This document shows positions 8,330-16,985 of a stretch of 64,000 nt of DNA, one piece after another. The stretch lies in assembly GCA_963700785.1 (NCBI GenBank), contig CAVOYZ010000005.1:62001-126000 (forward strand), written 5' to 3'. The DNA is from CAXMST01 sp963700785 (GTDB lineage: Bacteria > Actinomycetota > Thermoleophilia > Solirubrobacterales > 70-9). A model generated the notes under the pieces. The model did no database searches and was not told the DNA's origin. It saw only the letters and a list, made by a program, of their open reading frames with translations. Position 1 is the stretch's first letter. The number at the start of each line of letters is the position of its first letter. Made by a program: the position numbers and the translations under genes.

Positions 8330-9466
8330 ATGAAGGTTGGTGTCCCGACCGAGATCAAGGACGACGAGTACCGGGTCGCGCTGACGGCAGTAGGCGCGCG
8401 CGAGTTGCTCGAGAGTGGCCACGAGGTTCTCGTCCAGAAAGGTGCGGGCGAGGGCAGCGCGATCAGCGACGCCGACTACGCGGCTCAGGGCGCAAGGATC
8501 GTGCCGACGGCCGAGGAGGTGTTCGCCGAGGCCGAGCTGTTGCTCGGCGTCAAGGAGCCACAGCCGATCGAGGTCGAGATGCTCGACCCCGACACGGTGC
8601 TGTTCACCTACCTGCACCTCGCTCCCGACCCCGAGCTGACCAGGGGGCTGTGCGAGAGCGGTGCGACCTGCATCGCCTACGAGACGGTCGAGGACCGCAA
8701 CGGGCGCCTGCCACTGCTCGCTCCGATGAGCGAGGTGGCGGGCAAGATCGCGACCCAGGCCGGTGCGTTCTTCCTCGAGAAGCCGCTCGGCGGCCGCGGA
8801 ATCCTGCTCGGTGGTGTCCCCGGGGTCGCGGCGGCCAACGTGATGGTGATCGGCGGCGGCGCGGTCGGCTTCAACGCCGCGACGATCGCGATCGGGATGC
8901 AGGCCGACGTCTTCGTCTACGAGAAGTCGATCGACCGCCTGCGCGAGCTCGACGTTGCCTTCGCCGGGCGTTGCTCGACCGTACACAGCTCGACCCTGGC
9001 GATCGAGCAGATGCTGCCGCACGCCGACCTGGTGATCGGCGCGGTGCTCCTGCACGGCGCCAAGGCCCCGCACGTGATCAAGCGCGAGCAGCTCGCGCTG
9101 ATGCGGGAGCACGCGGTGCTTGTCGACGTCGCGATCGATCAGGGCGGCTGCTTCGAGACCTCGCGCCCGACGACGCACCGCGATCCGATCTACGAGGTCG
9201 ACGGCATCACGCACTACTGCGTCGCGAACATGCCGGGCGCGGTCCCGATCACGTCGACCTACGCGCTGACCAACGCAACGCTTCCCTACGTCCTCTCGCT
9301 GGCCGACAACGGTGTCGAGGGGGCGCTCGAACGCGACCCGGGCCTGCGCCCCGGCGTCAATGTCGCCGGCGGTCGGGTCACGCATCCCGCCGTCGCCGAG
9401 GCCGTCGGCCTCGACTACACCCCGCCGGAGGAGGCCCTCGGCCTCGAGCCGGCATCGGTCAACTGA
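8330..9466 (+). CDS. ald: Alanine dehydrogenase
   Basis: A 378-residue NAD-dependent L-alanine dehydrogenase, full length. The N-terminus MKVGVPTEIKDDEYRVALT carries the pyruvate-binding arginine R15; VKEPQPIE contains the substrate lysine and LFTYLHLAPDPELT the catalytic histidine. The Rossmann motif is VIGGGAVGFNAATIA (residues 168-182). It converts alanine to pyruvate and ammonia, which would regenerate the pyruvate used by the aminotransferase two genes upstream. A GAGGAG site at 8313-8318 precedes the ATG. Confidence 0.95.
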   Translation: MKVGVPTEIKDDEYRVALTAVGARELLESGHEVLVQKGAGEGSAISDADYAAQGARIVPTAEEVFAEAELLLGVKEPQPIEVEMLDPDTVLFTYLHLAPDPELTRGLCESGATCIAYETVEDRNGRLPLLAPMSEVAGKIATQAGAFFLEKPLGGRGILLGGVPGVAAANVMVIGGGAVGFNAATIAIGMQADVFVYEKSIDRLRELDVAFAGRCSTVHSSTLAIEQMLPHADLVIGAVLLHGAKAPHVIKREQLALMREHAVLVDVAIDQGGCFETSRPTTHRDPIYEVDGITHYCVANMPGAVPITSTYALTNATLPYVLSLADNGVEGALERDPGLRPGVNVAGGRVTHPAVAEAVGLDYTPPEEALGLEPASVN

Positions 9467-9546
9467 GCCGCTGCTGCTCGAGCACGTGATCGTCAATCCC
9501 GAGTAGTCGCGAGAGGAGCCGCCCGGCGCGGACGCCCTGGCTGGGG

Positions 9547-10320
9547 GTGCCGGCGTTGCTGGCCTGCCTGGCGCTGCTCGCCGGCTGCGGCGCCGACGAG
9601 GCGAATCGGGCGGAGCCTGCGGTCAGCGCCTCCGCCGGCTACGGTGAGGCTGCGGACCGGCTCTGCGCGACCGCCCAGACCGAGCAGGAGGCGATCCGCC
9701 GGCGTCGCGGCGGCGATCAGATCACGCTCGACGATCGCGCCCGCCTGCTGGTTGAGCTGGCGCCTGCACGGGCGCGGCTGGCCGGCGATCTCGAGCAGCT
9801 CGAGGCGGCCCCCGGCGATCGGGCGCCCCACCGCCGGCTGGTCGCCGCGGCACAGCGCCGCGCGGTCGCGAGCCGGCTGGCCGGCGAGCTCTGGGAGGAC
9901 GGGGCGCCCGAGCGCCGGATCGCAGCCGCCGCTGCGGCCGAGCATCTCGAGCGGGAGCGGTTCGTCGCGCTCGCGGCTCGGCTCGGGCTCGGTGACTGCG
10001 CGGAGCTGCTCTCCGGTCAGGATCGGCGCCTGATTGGCGAAGCGGTCGAGCGGGGGCTCGCAGCGCCGATGGCGGGCGATCGCTGCGCCGCGCTCGGCGA
10101 GCGCTACCTGCGCGAGCGCTACGGAGGGCCGGCCGGCTGCCGCCGGGCGCTCGGGCGTGAACCGAGCCGCCGGGTGTCGGTCACGGTCCGCGAGTCGCAG
10201 GGCATCGACGGCGTCTTCGCCGTCGCCCGCGCGACGGTGCGGCGCGGCGGTGGCCAAGATGAGCTGCGGATCCGGCTCGTCTTCGAGGGCGACGGCTACA
10301 AGATCGACAAGGTCGACTGA
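9547..10320 (+). CDS. Predicted lipoprotein of unknown function
   Basis: A 257-residue protein beginning with a hydrophobic stretch ending in lipobox LLAGC (cysteine at 15), so probably exported and lipidated. The rest is rich in Arg, Ala and Glu with cysteines at intervals and a C-terminal part with beta pattern (VSVTVRESQGIDGVF, then LVFEGDGYKIDKVD). No family recognised. The GTG start leaves no basic residues before the hydrophobic core; the frame is open back to 9490 and codes RSRPARTPWLG, which would make a better signal peptide but offers no normal start codon, so the 5' end is uncertain. Confidence 0.65.
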   Translation: MPALLACLALLAGCGADEANRAEPAVSASAGYGEAADRLCATAQTEQEAIRRRRGGDQITLDDRARLLVELAPARARLAGDLEQLEAAPGDRAPHRRLVAAAQRRAVASRLAGELWEDGAPERRIAAAAAAEHLERERFVALAARLGLGDCAELLSGQDRRLIGEAVERGLAAPMAGDRCAALGERYLRERYGGPAGCRRALGREPSRRVSVTVRESQGIDGVFAVARATVRRGGGQDELRIRLVFEGDGYKIDKVD

Positions 10321-10348
10321 TCCGATCGCCCGGCCGGGTCCGGCGTCC

Positions 10349-10388
10349 GTGCACCCTCCGGCGCGCCCCGACCCCTCGAAGCGTTCAC
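10349..10388. repeat. Hairpin repeat of the GTGMACSSTTCGG family (copy 1)
   Basis: Left arm GTGCACCCTCCGG (10349-10361), right arm TCGAAGCGTTCAC (10376-10388), the latter being the reverse complement of GTGAACGCTTCGA. It sits between the convergent stops of the lipoprotein gene and azlD. The same 13-base arm recurs near 28.6-29.7 kb. Confidence 0.6.
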
Positions 10389-10392
10389 TCGC

Positions 10393-10716
10393 TCAGCTGG
10401 GCGCCAGGCCAGCGCCCCGGACCAGCGCCGTGACCAGCGCCGCGATCACGATCGCGCTGAGCACCGCCGAGCGGCGGCGAAGCAGGACCGCCCCGGCCGC
10501 GGCGACGCCGGCGATGCTCGCGTTGACCTCGATCGAGCGGTCGCCCCCCAGGGTCTGGGTGACGATCAGCGCGGTCAGCAACGCTGGGCCGAGCAGATCG
10601 ATCACGCCGTTGAAGCGCGCCGGGATCTCCCGGTTTCCGATCGCGAGCGGTCCCGACGCGCGGATCATCGCGGTGGTCACCGCCAGCGCGGCGATCGTGA
10701 TCCAGACGTCCGCCAT
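10393..10716 (-). CDS. azlD: AzlD-like branched-chain amino acid export subunit
   Basis: A 107-residue membrane protein with four hydrophobic segments, matching the AzlD family in length and in the TAMIRASGPLAIG segment near residue 20. The ATG overlaps the stop of azlC in a TGATG junction, so synthesis is coupled. Family members form the small subunit of a two-component exporter (AzlCD, like YgaZH) for branched-chain amino acids or analogues. A GTG one codon upstream is an alternative start. Confidence 0.87.
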   Translation of the reverse strand: MADVWITIAALAVTTAMIRASGPLAIGNREIPARFNGVIDLLGPALLTALIVTQTLGGDRSIEVNASIAGVAAAGAVLLRRRSAVLSAIVIAALVTALVRGAGLAPS

Positions 10717-11420
10717 CACTCCCCCGTCGCCGCCGGCTCCGGAGCTGCGCTCCGGTCGAGCCCGACCAGCGCCGCCAGGCAGGCGACGATGATCGGAACG
10801 CCGGGTGGCGTGAACGGCAGCAGCGCGAGCGCGATCGCACCGCCGAGCAGCGCCGCCGTCAGCGACCGGCGGGCCGGCGGCGACTCACCGCCCAGCAGCA
10901 GCGCCAGGAAGAAGGCGGGAAAGATCGCGTCGAGCCCGAGCGCATCGGGATCGCCGATCAGGTCGCCTCCTACGACCCCGATCGCGGTGCCCAGCACCCA
11001 GCCCAGGTACATCGGCAGCGTGGCCCCGATCATGAAGCGCTGGTCGAAGCGGCCGCTCCCGCGCATCGCCGCGGCCCATGAGAAGTCGACCATCGTCTGC
11101 GCCTTGACCATCCGCTTCAGCGGCCCTCCGCTCAGCGACGGCGCGATTGCGACCCCCATCGGGACATAGCGGGAGTTGAGCAGGACGCCGGCCGTGATCG
11201 CGGCAAGCGGTCCACCACCCGCCGCGAGGACCGCGAGCGCGCCGAACTGCGCCGACCCCGCGAAGACGATCGCCGACATCACGATCGGCGCCGCGGAGCC
11301 CATCACCGGGACGGCGAGCACGCCGAAGGAGATCGCCAGGGCGATGCCGGCGACGGCGACGGGCAGGCCCGTTCGCAGGCCGGAGCGGAAGGAGGGATCG
11401 CTGAGCAGGGCGTGCGGCAC
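10716..11420 (-). CDS. azlC: AzlC-like branched-chain amino acid exporter
   Basis: A 234-residue integral membrane protein of the AzlC/YgaZ family: early segment GLPVAVAGIALAISFGVLA, the family pattern FAGSAQFGALAVLAAG near residue 55 and LNSRYVPMGVAIAPSL near 80. It pairs with the downstream AzlD. The GTG start at 11420 has no clear ribosome site and the frame is open further upstream, so the first residues are uncertain. A short one-span protein gene (11458-11568) precedes it on the same strand. Confidence 0.88.
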   Translation of the reverse strand: MPHALLSDPSFRSGLRTGLPVAVAGIALAISFGVLAVPVMGSAAPIVMSAIVFAGSAQFGALAVLAAGGGPLAAITAGVLLNSRYVPMGVAIAPSLSGGPLKRMVKAQTMVDFSWAAAMRGSGRFDQRFMIGATLPMYLGWVLGTAIGVVGGDLIGDPDALGLDAIFPAFFLALLLGGESPPARRSLTAALLGGAIALALLPFTPPGVPIIVACLAALVGLDRSAAPEPAATGE

Positions 11421-11457
11421 GCGGAAGGGATTGTGCCCGCGGCCGAACCGCCCCGCT

Positions 11458-11568
11458 TCAGCGCGGCGCGGCGGAGACGGCCAGCACCAGGGCTACGACC
11501 GCCGCGAGGACGAGCACGACGGTGATCGCCATGATCGGGTCGAAGTCCTGGAGTCTCTTTCGCAGCAT
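11458..11568 (-). CDS. Small single-span membrane protein, 36 residues
   Basis: An ATG at 11568 follows an AAGG site at proper distance and opens a 36-codon frame: a basic start MLRKRLQDFDP, then one membrane helix of about 20 residues rich in Val, Ala and Leu, then a short tail. It lies 38 bases before azlC on the same strand. It may be a small subunit or leader of the exporter operon; no family recognised. Short length keeps confidence modest. Confidence 0.45.
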   Translation of the reverse strand: MLRKRLQDFDPIMAITVVLVLAAVVALVLAVSAAPR

Positions 11569-11748
11569 CGGTGAAGCCTTCGCTCGAGCCGTGCGGATTG
11601 CTTTGAGGGGCCGCGGAGGCCGAGCCCCGATCCACAGGCTGGGACCGACGATCATAACGAGTCTCCAAGCATCGTGCAAGCGTCCACTAACACTCTGTCG
11701 AGCCAATGGCGCAAGGCGAGCCGATCGCTGCGGCGGTAGTTTCCGCCC

Positions 11749-12555
11749 ATGCAGATCAACGGAGCGACGGCCTTGCTGACCGGGGCGACCGGCGGGCTCG
11801 GCCGCGCGATCGCGCTCGAGCTGGCGGCCGCGGGCGCCCGCCTGACGCTCAGCTCGCGGAAGGCCGACGAGCTCGAGCGGCTCGCGGCCGAGCTCCGCGG
11901 AGCGGACCATGGGACGGTCGTGACCGAGCTCGGCTCGGTCGGCGCAGGCGAGGAGCTGGCTGCGGCGGCCGAGGCCAAGGGCCAGGTCGACATCTTCATC
12001 GCCAACGCTGGTCTCCCCGGCACCGGCCGGTTGGAGGATTTGACCGAGGAGCAGATCGCCCGCGTGCTGCGGGTCAACCTCGAGGCCCCGATCCTCACCA
12101 CCCGGGCCCTGCTTCCGGGCATGCTGGAGCGGGGCTCGGGCCATCTCGTCTACGTCTCCTCGCTGGCCGGCAAGACGCCCTCGCCCCGTTCCTCGATGTA
12201 CAACGCCTCGAAGTTCGGCCTGCGCGGATTCGCGCTCGCCCTGCGCCAGGACCTGCGCGGCAGCGGTGTCGGTGTCTCGCTGGTCCTGCCGGGCTTCATC
12301 CGCGACGCCGGCATGTTTGCCGACGCAGGCATGGCGCCGCCGGCCGGGCTCGGCACGGGCACGCCGCAACAGGTGGCGGAGGCCGTGGTGCATGCGGTCG
12401 AGCGAGACAAGGCCGAGCTGGTCGTGGCGCCGCCGCAGCAGCGGGCCGCGGCCGCTATCGCGCACGCCTTCCCGCGGGTTGCCGAGCTCGCGCAGCGGGG
12501 ACGCGGCGAGCGGACCGCGGAGCAACTCGCCTCCAAGCAGGCCGGCAAGCGCTGA
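11749..12555 (+). CDS. Short-chain dehydrogenase/reductase
   Basis: A 268-residue classical SDR. Cofactor motif TGATGGLG (residues 11-18), NAG at 86-88, catalytic serine in VSSLAG (about 137), and Y151-x3-K155 in SMYNASK. The C-terminal region carries a polar lysine-rich tail. Substrate unknown. The gene is the first of the plus-strand run leading into aconitase, with 74 bases between them. Confidence 0.87.
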   Translation: MQINGATALLTGATGGLGRAIALELAAAGARLTLSSRKADELERLAAELRGADHGTVVTELGSVGAGEELAAAAEAKGQVDIFIANAGLPGTGRLEDLTEEQIARVLRVNLEAPILTTRALLPGMLERGSGHLVYVSSLAGKTPSPRSSMYNASKFGLRGFALALRQDLRGSGVGVSLVLPGFIRDAGMFADAGMAPPAGLGTGTPQQVAEAVVHAVERDKAELVVAPPQQRAAAAIAHAFPRVAELAQRGRGERTAEQLASKQAGKR

Positions 12556-12565
12556 GGCCAGCTCC

Positions 12566-12608
12566 GCGCGCGGGATCCGGCGCCCGGCGGGGTGGCGCGC
12601 GGGATCCG
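12566..12608 (+). promoter_or_regulatory. 14-base direct repeat in the aconitase upstream region
   Basis: GCGCGCGGGATCCG occurs at 12566-12579 and again at 12595-12608, 29 bases apart, in the 74-base gap before acnA. A CATACT hexamer at 12617-12622 stands seven bases before the start codon, as for a leaderless transcript. Confidence 0.5.
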
Positions 12609-12629
12609 TTTCTGTGCATACTGCTCGCG

Positions 12630-15437
12630 ATGAGCGTGCAAGACAGCTTCGGAGCCCGGTCCGCCCTCGAGGTTGGGGGTCGCAGCTACCGGATCGCCAG
12701 GCTCGACGTGCTGCAGGAGCGCTACGACATCGCGCGGCTGCCCTACTCGATCAAGGTGCTGCTGGAGAACGTGCTTCGCCTCGAGGACGGCGAGAGCGTC
12801 ACCGCCGACGACATCGCCGCGATCGCGGGCTGGAACGCGAAGGCGGAGCCGTCGCAGGAGATCCCCTTCCAGCCGGCGCGCGTGCTGATGCAGGACTTCA
12901 CCGGCGTTCCCGCGGTGGTCGACCTCGCGGCGATGCGCGACGCGATGGACGAGCTCGGCGCCGACGCCGGCAAGATCAACCCGCTGGTCCCCGTCGACCT
13001 GGTCATCGATCACTCCGTCCAGGTCGATGCGTTCGGAAACGAGCGCGCCTTCCAGATCAATGCCGAGCGCGAGTTCGAGCGCAACCAGGAGCGCTACGAG
13101 TTCCTCCGCTGGGGCCAGACCGCGTTCGACAACTTCCGGGTGGTTCCGCCGGCGACCGGGATCTGCCACCAGGTAAATCTCGAGTATCTCGGGCGGGTCG
13201 TCTGGGCCGGCGATGACGACGGCGAGCTCAGCGCCTACCCCGACACGCTCGTCGGGACCGACTCCCACACGACGATGATCAACGGCCTCTCGGTGCTCGG
13301 CTGGGGGGTCGGCGGGATCGAGGCCGAGGCGGCGATGCTCGGCCAGCCGATCTCGATGCTGCTCCCGCAGGTGATCGGGTTCCGGCTCGACGGGGAGCTG
13401 AGTGCCGCGGCCACGGCCACGGACCTGGTGCTCACGGTGACCGAGATGCTGCGCGAGAAGGGCGTCGTCGGCAAGTTCGTCGAGTTCTACGGCCCCGGCC
13501 TGCCCTCGCTCGGGCTCGCTGACCGGGCGACGCTCGGCAACATGTCGCCCGAGTTCGGCTCGACCTGTGCGATCTTCCCGCCCGACGCCGAGACGCTGCG
13601 CTACCTCGAGTTCACCGGGCGGCCGACCGAGGTGATCGAGCTGGTCGATGCGTACACCCGCGAACAGGGTCTCTTCCACGATGCGGATTCCGAGGAGCCG
13701 ACCTTCTCCGACACGCTCGAGCTCGACCTTGCCGAGGTCGAGCCGTCGATCGCCGGGCCGAAGCGGCCGCAGGACCGGATCGCCCTGGCGGAATCGAAGA
13801 CTGCGTTCTTCCAGACCCTCGGGTCGTTCAGCGACGAGGCGGCCGACGAGCTCGGAAACGGCGACAGCTACGACGAGGCTGAGGTCGAGTCGTTCCCGGC
13901 TTCCGATCCGCCGGCGACCGATGGACATGATGGTGAAGCCGGCAAGCCGCGCCATGTGGCGCCGACGGCGACCGCCGAAGAGCGACGCAGCGGCGACGCC
14001 GTAACCGTGCGGATGGAGGGCGAGGAGTTCGAGCTCGACCATGGACGAGTCGTGATCGCCGCGATCACCAGCTGCACGAACACCTCGAATCCGTCGGTGA
14101 TGGTGGGCGCCGGCCTGCTCGCACGCAAGGCGCTGGAGTCGGGCCTGCAGCGCAAGCCCTGGGTGAAGACCTCGCTCGCTCCGGGCTCGACAGTGGTCAC
14201 CGACTACCTCGAGCGCGCCGGCCTCGACCAGTCCCTCGACGGCCTCGGCTTCAACCTGGTCGGCTACGGATGCACCACCTGCATCGGCAACTCGGGCCCG
14301 CTGCCGGAGGAGATCTCCGCGGCCGTCGCCGACCGCGACCTCGTCGTCTGCTCGGTGCTCTCCGGCAACCGCAACTTCGAGGGCCGGATCAACCAGGACG
14401 TGAAGGCCAACTATCTGGCCTCGCCGCCGCTCTGCGTCGCCTACGCGCTCGCCGGTCGCATGGACTTCGACTTCGAGACCGAGCCGCTCGGCAGCGATCC
14501 CGAGGGTGCGCCCGTCTTCCTTCGCGACATCTGGCCCTCGCCGCAGGAGGTCCGCGACACCGTCGCCGAGGCGGTCCGGGCCGAGATGTTCACCCGCAGC
14601 TACGCGAACGTCTTCGACGGCGACGAGAGCTGGCGGGCGATCGACGTCCCCGAGGGCGATCGCTACACGTGGCCGGAGTCGACCTACGTGCGCCGGCCAC
14701 CGTTCTTCGAGGGCATGGATGCCGAGCCGGCCGACCCTGAGCCGATCGTGGGGGCCCGGGTCCTGGCGAAGCTCGGCGGCTCGATCACCACCGACCACAT
14801 CTCGCCGGCCGGCGCGATCAAGCGCGACAGCCCGGCGGGGCGCTGGCTGATCGAGAACGACGTCGGCGTTCGCGACTTCAACTCCTACGGCTCGCGACGC
14901 GGCAACCACGAGGTGATGATGCGGGGCACCTTCGCCAACGTCCGCCTCCGCAACGAGTTGACCGACCGCGAGGGCGGATGGACCCGGCACATGCCGTCCG
15001 CTGAGGAGATGCCGATCTATGACGCGGCGATGCGCTACGCGGAGGAGGGGGTGCCGCTGGTCGTGATCGCCGGTCCCGAGTACGGCTCGGGCTCGTCCCG
15101 TGACTGGGCCGCGAAGGGGACCCTGCTGCTCGGCGTGCGGGCCGTGATCGCCGAGAGCTTCGAGCGGATCCACAGATCGAACCTGATCGGGATGGGCGTC
15201 CTGCCGCTGCAGTTCCCCGAGGGCGAGTCGATCGCCTCGCTCGGGCTGACCGGCGAGGAGCTGTTCACGGTGGGGGATCTCGAGGGCGGCGAGGCCGCGA
15301 GCGTCGCCGTCACGGCCGAGCGCGAGGGCGCCGATCCGCAGACCTTCTCGGCGAGGGTCCGACTCGACACCCCGAACGAGCGACACTACTATCGCCACGG
15401 CGGCATTCTTCACCGCGTGCTGCGCGATCTGCGTTAG
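12630..15437 (+). CDS. acnA: Aconitate hydratase (AcnA type)
   Basis: A 935-residue aconitase of the AcnA/IRP1 type, converting citrate to isocitrate in the TCA cycle. The [4Fe-4S] ligands are in ITSCTNTSN (about 483) and GCTTCIGNSG (about 549-552). Other family blocks: LVGTDSHTTMINGL, TRSYANVF, GSSRDWAAKG. Between the first domains and the SCTN block, about residues 403-465, is an acidic, low-complexity insertion with the segment VESFPASDPPATD. The ATG at 12630 was chosen because homology starts there; the same frame runs open far upstream but only as an antisense-like shadow of the SDR gene. Confidence 0.95.
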   Translation: MSVQDSFGARSALEVGGRSYRIARLDVLQERYDIARLPYSIKVLLENVLRLEDGESVTADDIAAIAGWNAKAEPSQEIPFQPARVLMQDFTGVPAVVDLAAMRDAMDELGADAGKINPLVPVDLVIDHSVQVDAFGNERAFQINAEREFERNQERYEFLRWGQTAFDNFRVVPPATGICHQVNLEYLGRVVWAGDDDGELSAYPDTLVGTDSHTTMINGLSVLGWGVGGIEAEAAMLGQPISMLLPQVIGFRLDGELSAAATATDLVLTVTEMLREKGVVGKFVEFYGPGLPSLGLADRATLGNMSPEFGSTCAIFPPDAETLRYLEFTGRPTEVIELVDAYTREQGLFHDADSEEPTFSDTLELDLAEVEPSIAGPKRPQDRIALAESKTAFFQTLGSFSDEAADELGNGDSYDEAEVESFPASDPPATDGHDGEAGKPRHVAPTATAEERRSGDAVTVRMEGEEFELDHGRVVIAAITSCTNTSNPSVMVGAGLLARKALESGLQRKPWVKTSLAPGSTVVTDYLERAGLDQSLDGLGFNLVGYGCTTCIGNSGPLPEEISAAVADRDLVVCSVLSGNRNFEGRINQDVKANYLASPPLCVAYALAGRMDFDFETEPLGSDPEGAPVFLRDIWPSPQEVRDTVAEAVRAEMFTRSYANVFDGDESWRAIDVPEGDRYTWPESTYVRRPPFFEGMDAEPADPEPIVGARVLAKLGGSITTDHISPAGAIKRDSPAGRWLIENDVGVRDFNSYGSRRGNHEVMMRGTFANVRLRNELTDREGGWTRHMPSAEEMPIYDAAMRYAEEGVPLVVIAGPEYGSGSSRDWAAKGTLLLGVRAVIAESFERIHRSNLIGMGVLPLQFPEGESIASLGLTGEELFTVGDLEGGEAASVAVTAEREGADPQTFSARVRLDTPNERHYYRHGGILHRVLRDLR

Positions 15438-15658
15438 CCCGATCGGGCCCGTTGACATCGATGGCCCGGATGCGGCATGATTGCCGAGGGCCAGCTTCAT
15501 AAAGCTCGTCCCCGGTCAGTCCCGCCTCCGGGGGCGAACGCGTCGGCATCCCTCCCTGGCTACCGACGCGCTGGCGGAGGTGCGGGCCGCGCGGACCCCC
15601 TGCCTCCCGCGGCCCCGCCCCGCCGTTCCCGAGCAGCGGCGGCGAGCGTCCCCGGTCC

Positions 15659-16603
15659 CTAGTCGGCGATCGTCAGCACGATCTTGCCCAGCTTGCCGCC
15701 CGCCGCGAAGCGCTCGTAGGCCGACTCCGCCTCCGCGAGGGGCACCGCGGCGGCGACCGGCACGCGGATCGCGCCCGCGGCGATCGCCGGCAGCACGTGC
15801 GCCTCGACGGCTCGCGCCACGGCGGCCTTCTCCTCCAGCGGCCGGGCCCGCAGGGTCGAGGCATGGATCGAGCCCCGCTTTCCCATCAGCGCCAGCAGGT
15901 TCAGCTCGGCCTTCGCCCCAGCCCCGACCCCGATCACGCCGATCCGCCCGCCCGTGGCCAGCGCTTCGAGATTGCCCGGAAGGTTCGGCGCGCCGACCAG
16001 CTCGAGGATCACGTCGAAGGGCCCGGCCCGCTCGAACCCCTCCGGAGCAATCGCCTCGGCGCCGAGGGCTCCGAGGTGCTCGCGCAGGTCTGGATTGCGC
16101 ACGGTGGCGGTCACCCGGGCGCCGTTCAGCGCCCCGAGCTGAACCGCGGCCGTGCCGACCCCACCGGCGCCGCCGTGCACGAGCAGTCGCTCCCCGGCGG
16201 CGAGCCCGCACTGGCTGAACAGCGCGTCGTAGGCGGTCGAGAAGACCTCGGGAAGACCGCCGGCCTGAGGCCACTCGAGCTGGTCGGGCACCGGCATCAG
16301 CTGCCGCTCGTGAACCACCGCCAGCTCCGCCTGGCCGCCGCCGCCGACGATCGCCATCACCCGGTCCCCCGCCGTGAACCGGTCGGCGCCCGGACCGCGC
16401 GCCTCGACCTCGCCCGCAAGCTCCAGGCCCGGGATCAGCTCGGGCGAGCCGGGCGGGGCCGGGTACAGGCCCTTGCGCTGCAGCAGATCGGCGCCGTTGA
16501 TCCCCGCCGCCCGCACCCGCACCAGGCACTCGCCGCTTCCCGGCGCCGGGTCCGGATGCTCCTCGACGGCAACCCGTCCGTCTCTGATCGTCGCGGCGAG
16601 CAC
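15659..16603 (-). CDS. NADPH:quinone reductase-like zinc-free MDR protein
   Basis: A 314-residue medium-chain dehydrogenase/reductase of the quinone oxidoreductase subgroup. Family features: AAGINGADLLQRKGLYP (residues 31-47), VMAIVGGGGQAELAVV, and the NADPH-binding VHGGAGGVGTAAVQLG (about 141-156). No structural zinc cysteines are present. The protein ends with the family-typical GGKLGKIVLTIAD. TAGACT stands seven bases before the GTG start, suggesting a leaderless mRNA. The 221 bases between acnA and this gene contain no supported gene. Confidence 0.9.
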   Translation of the reverse strand: MLAATIRDGRVAVEEHPDPAPGSGECLVRVRAAGINGADLLQRKGLYPAPPGSPELIPGLELAGEVEARGPGADRFTAGDRVMAIVGGGGQAELAVVHERQLMPVPDQLEWPQAGGLPEVFSTAYDALFSQCGLAAGERLLVHGGAGGVGTAAVQLGALNGARVTATVRNPDLREHLGALGAEAIAPEGFERAGPFDVILELVGAPNLPGNLEALATGGRIGVIGVGAGAKAELNLLALMGKRGSIHASTLRARPLEEKAAVARAVEAHVLPAIAAGAIRVPVAAAVPLAEAESAYERFAAGGKLGKIVLTIAD

Positions 16604-16613
16604 TCGGGACAGT

Positions 16614-16967
16614 CTATGTCGCGTCGGCCCCCGCTCCGGGGGCGGCCTCGCGTCGCTCGATGTAGGAGATACCGAGGGTGCTGCCGACCGGCCCGACGGG
16701 CGTCAGCGCCGCCGCCAACAGCCAGAACGGCGCTTCGCGCCGGAGCACGGCGATCCAGATCGCCATGCAGAGGATCAGGAAGCCGATCCCGTGCGCCAGG
16801 CCGAAGAAGAACGTCGGCCGCTCGAGTCCCGGGACCAGCCAGACCACCAGCAGGCCGGCAAAGATCGCCAGCTCGAGCAGCGAGAGCCGCTTGACCCAGG
16901 GGAACAGGGCCCCGGGGGCACGGGGGCGAAACTCGCGCTCTCCCGCTGCGGAAGCGGCCTCGGCCAT
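16614..16967 (-). CDS. DUF3817 family membrane protein
   Basis: A 117-residue protein with three hydrophobic helices (about residues 26-45, 53-72, 77-95). The sequence LLELAIFAGLLVVWL followed by FGLAHGIGFLILCMA is the DUF3817 pattern, in which a conserved His and Gly lie in the second helix. Found widely in actinobacteria; function unknown. It lies 10 bases upstream of the quinone reductase start on the same strand. Confidence 0.8.
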   Translation of the reverse strand: MAEAASAAGEREFRPRAPGALFPWVKRLSLLELAIFAGLLVVWLVPGLERPTFFFGLAHGIGFLILCMAIWIAVLRREAPFWLLAAALTPVGPVGSTLGISYIERREAAPGAGADAT

Positions 16968-16985
16968 CGCCGCCGAAGGCTAGCG

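Noticed and set aside
11706..12629. Upstream extension of the aconitase frame through the SDR gene
   Set aside because: Shadow in a frame that happens to be open; aconitase homology starts at 12630 and the SDR is a complete gene in another frame.
12150..15500. 1116-residue open frame on the minus strand opposite aconitase
   Set aside because: Composition (Arg, Asp, Glu, His, Val in a mirrored codon pattern) and lack of any fold mark it as a shadow of the high-GC acnA gene.
15460..15658. Possible small gene between acnA and the quinone reductase
   Set aside because: Several short frames exist on both strands but none has a ribosome site, plausible composition or recognisable motif.
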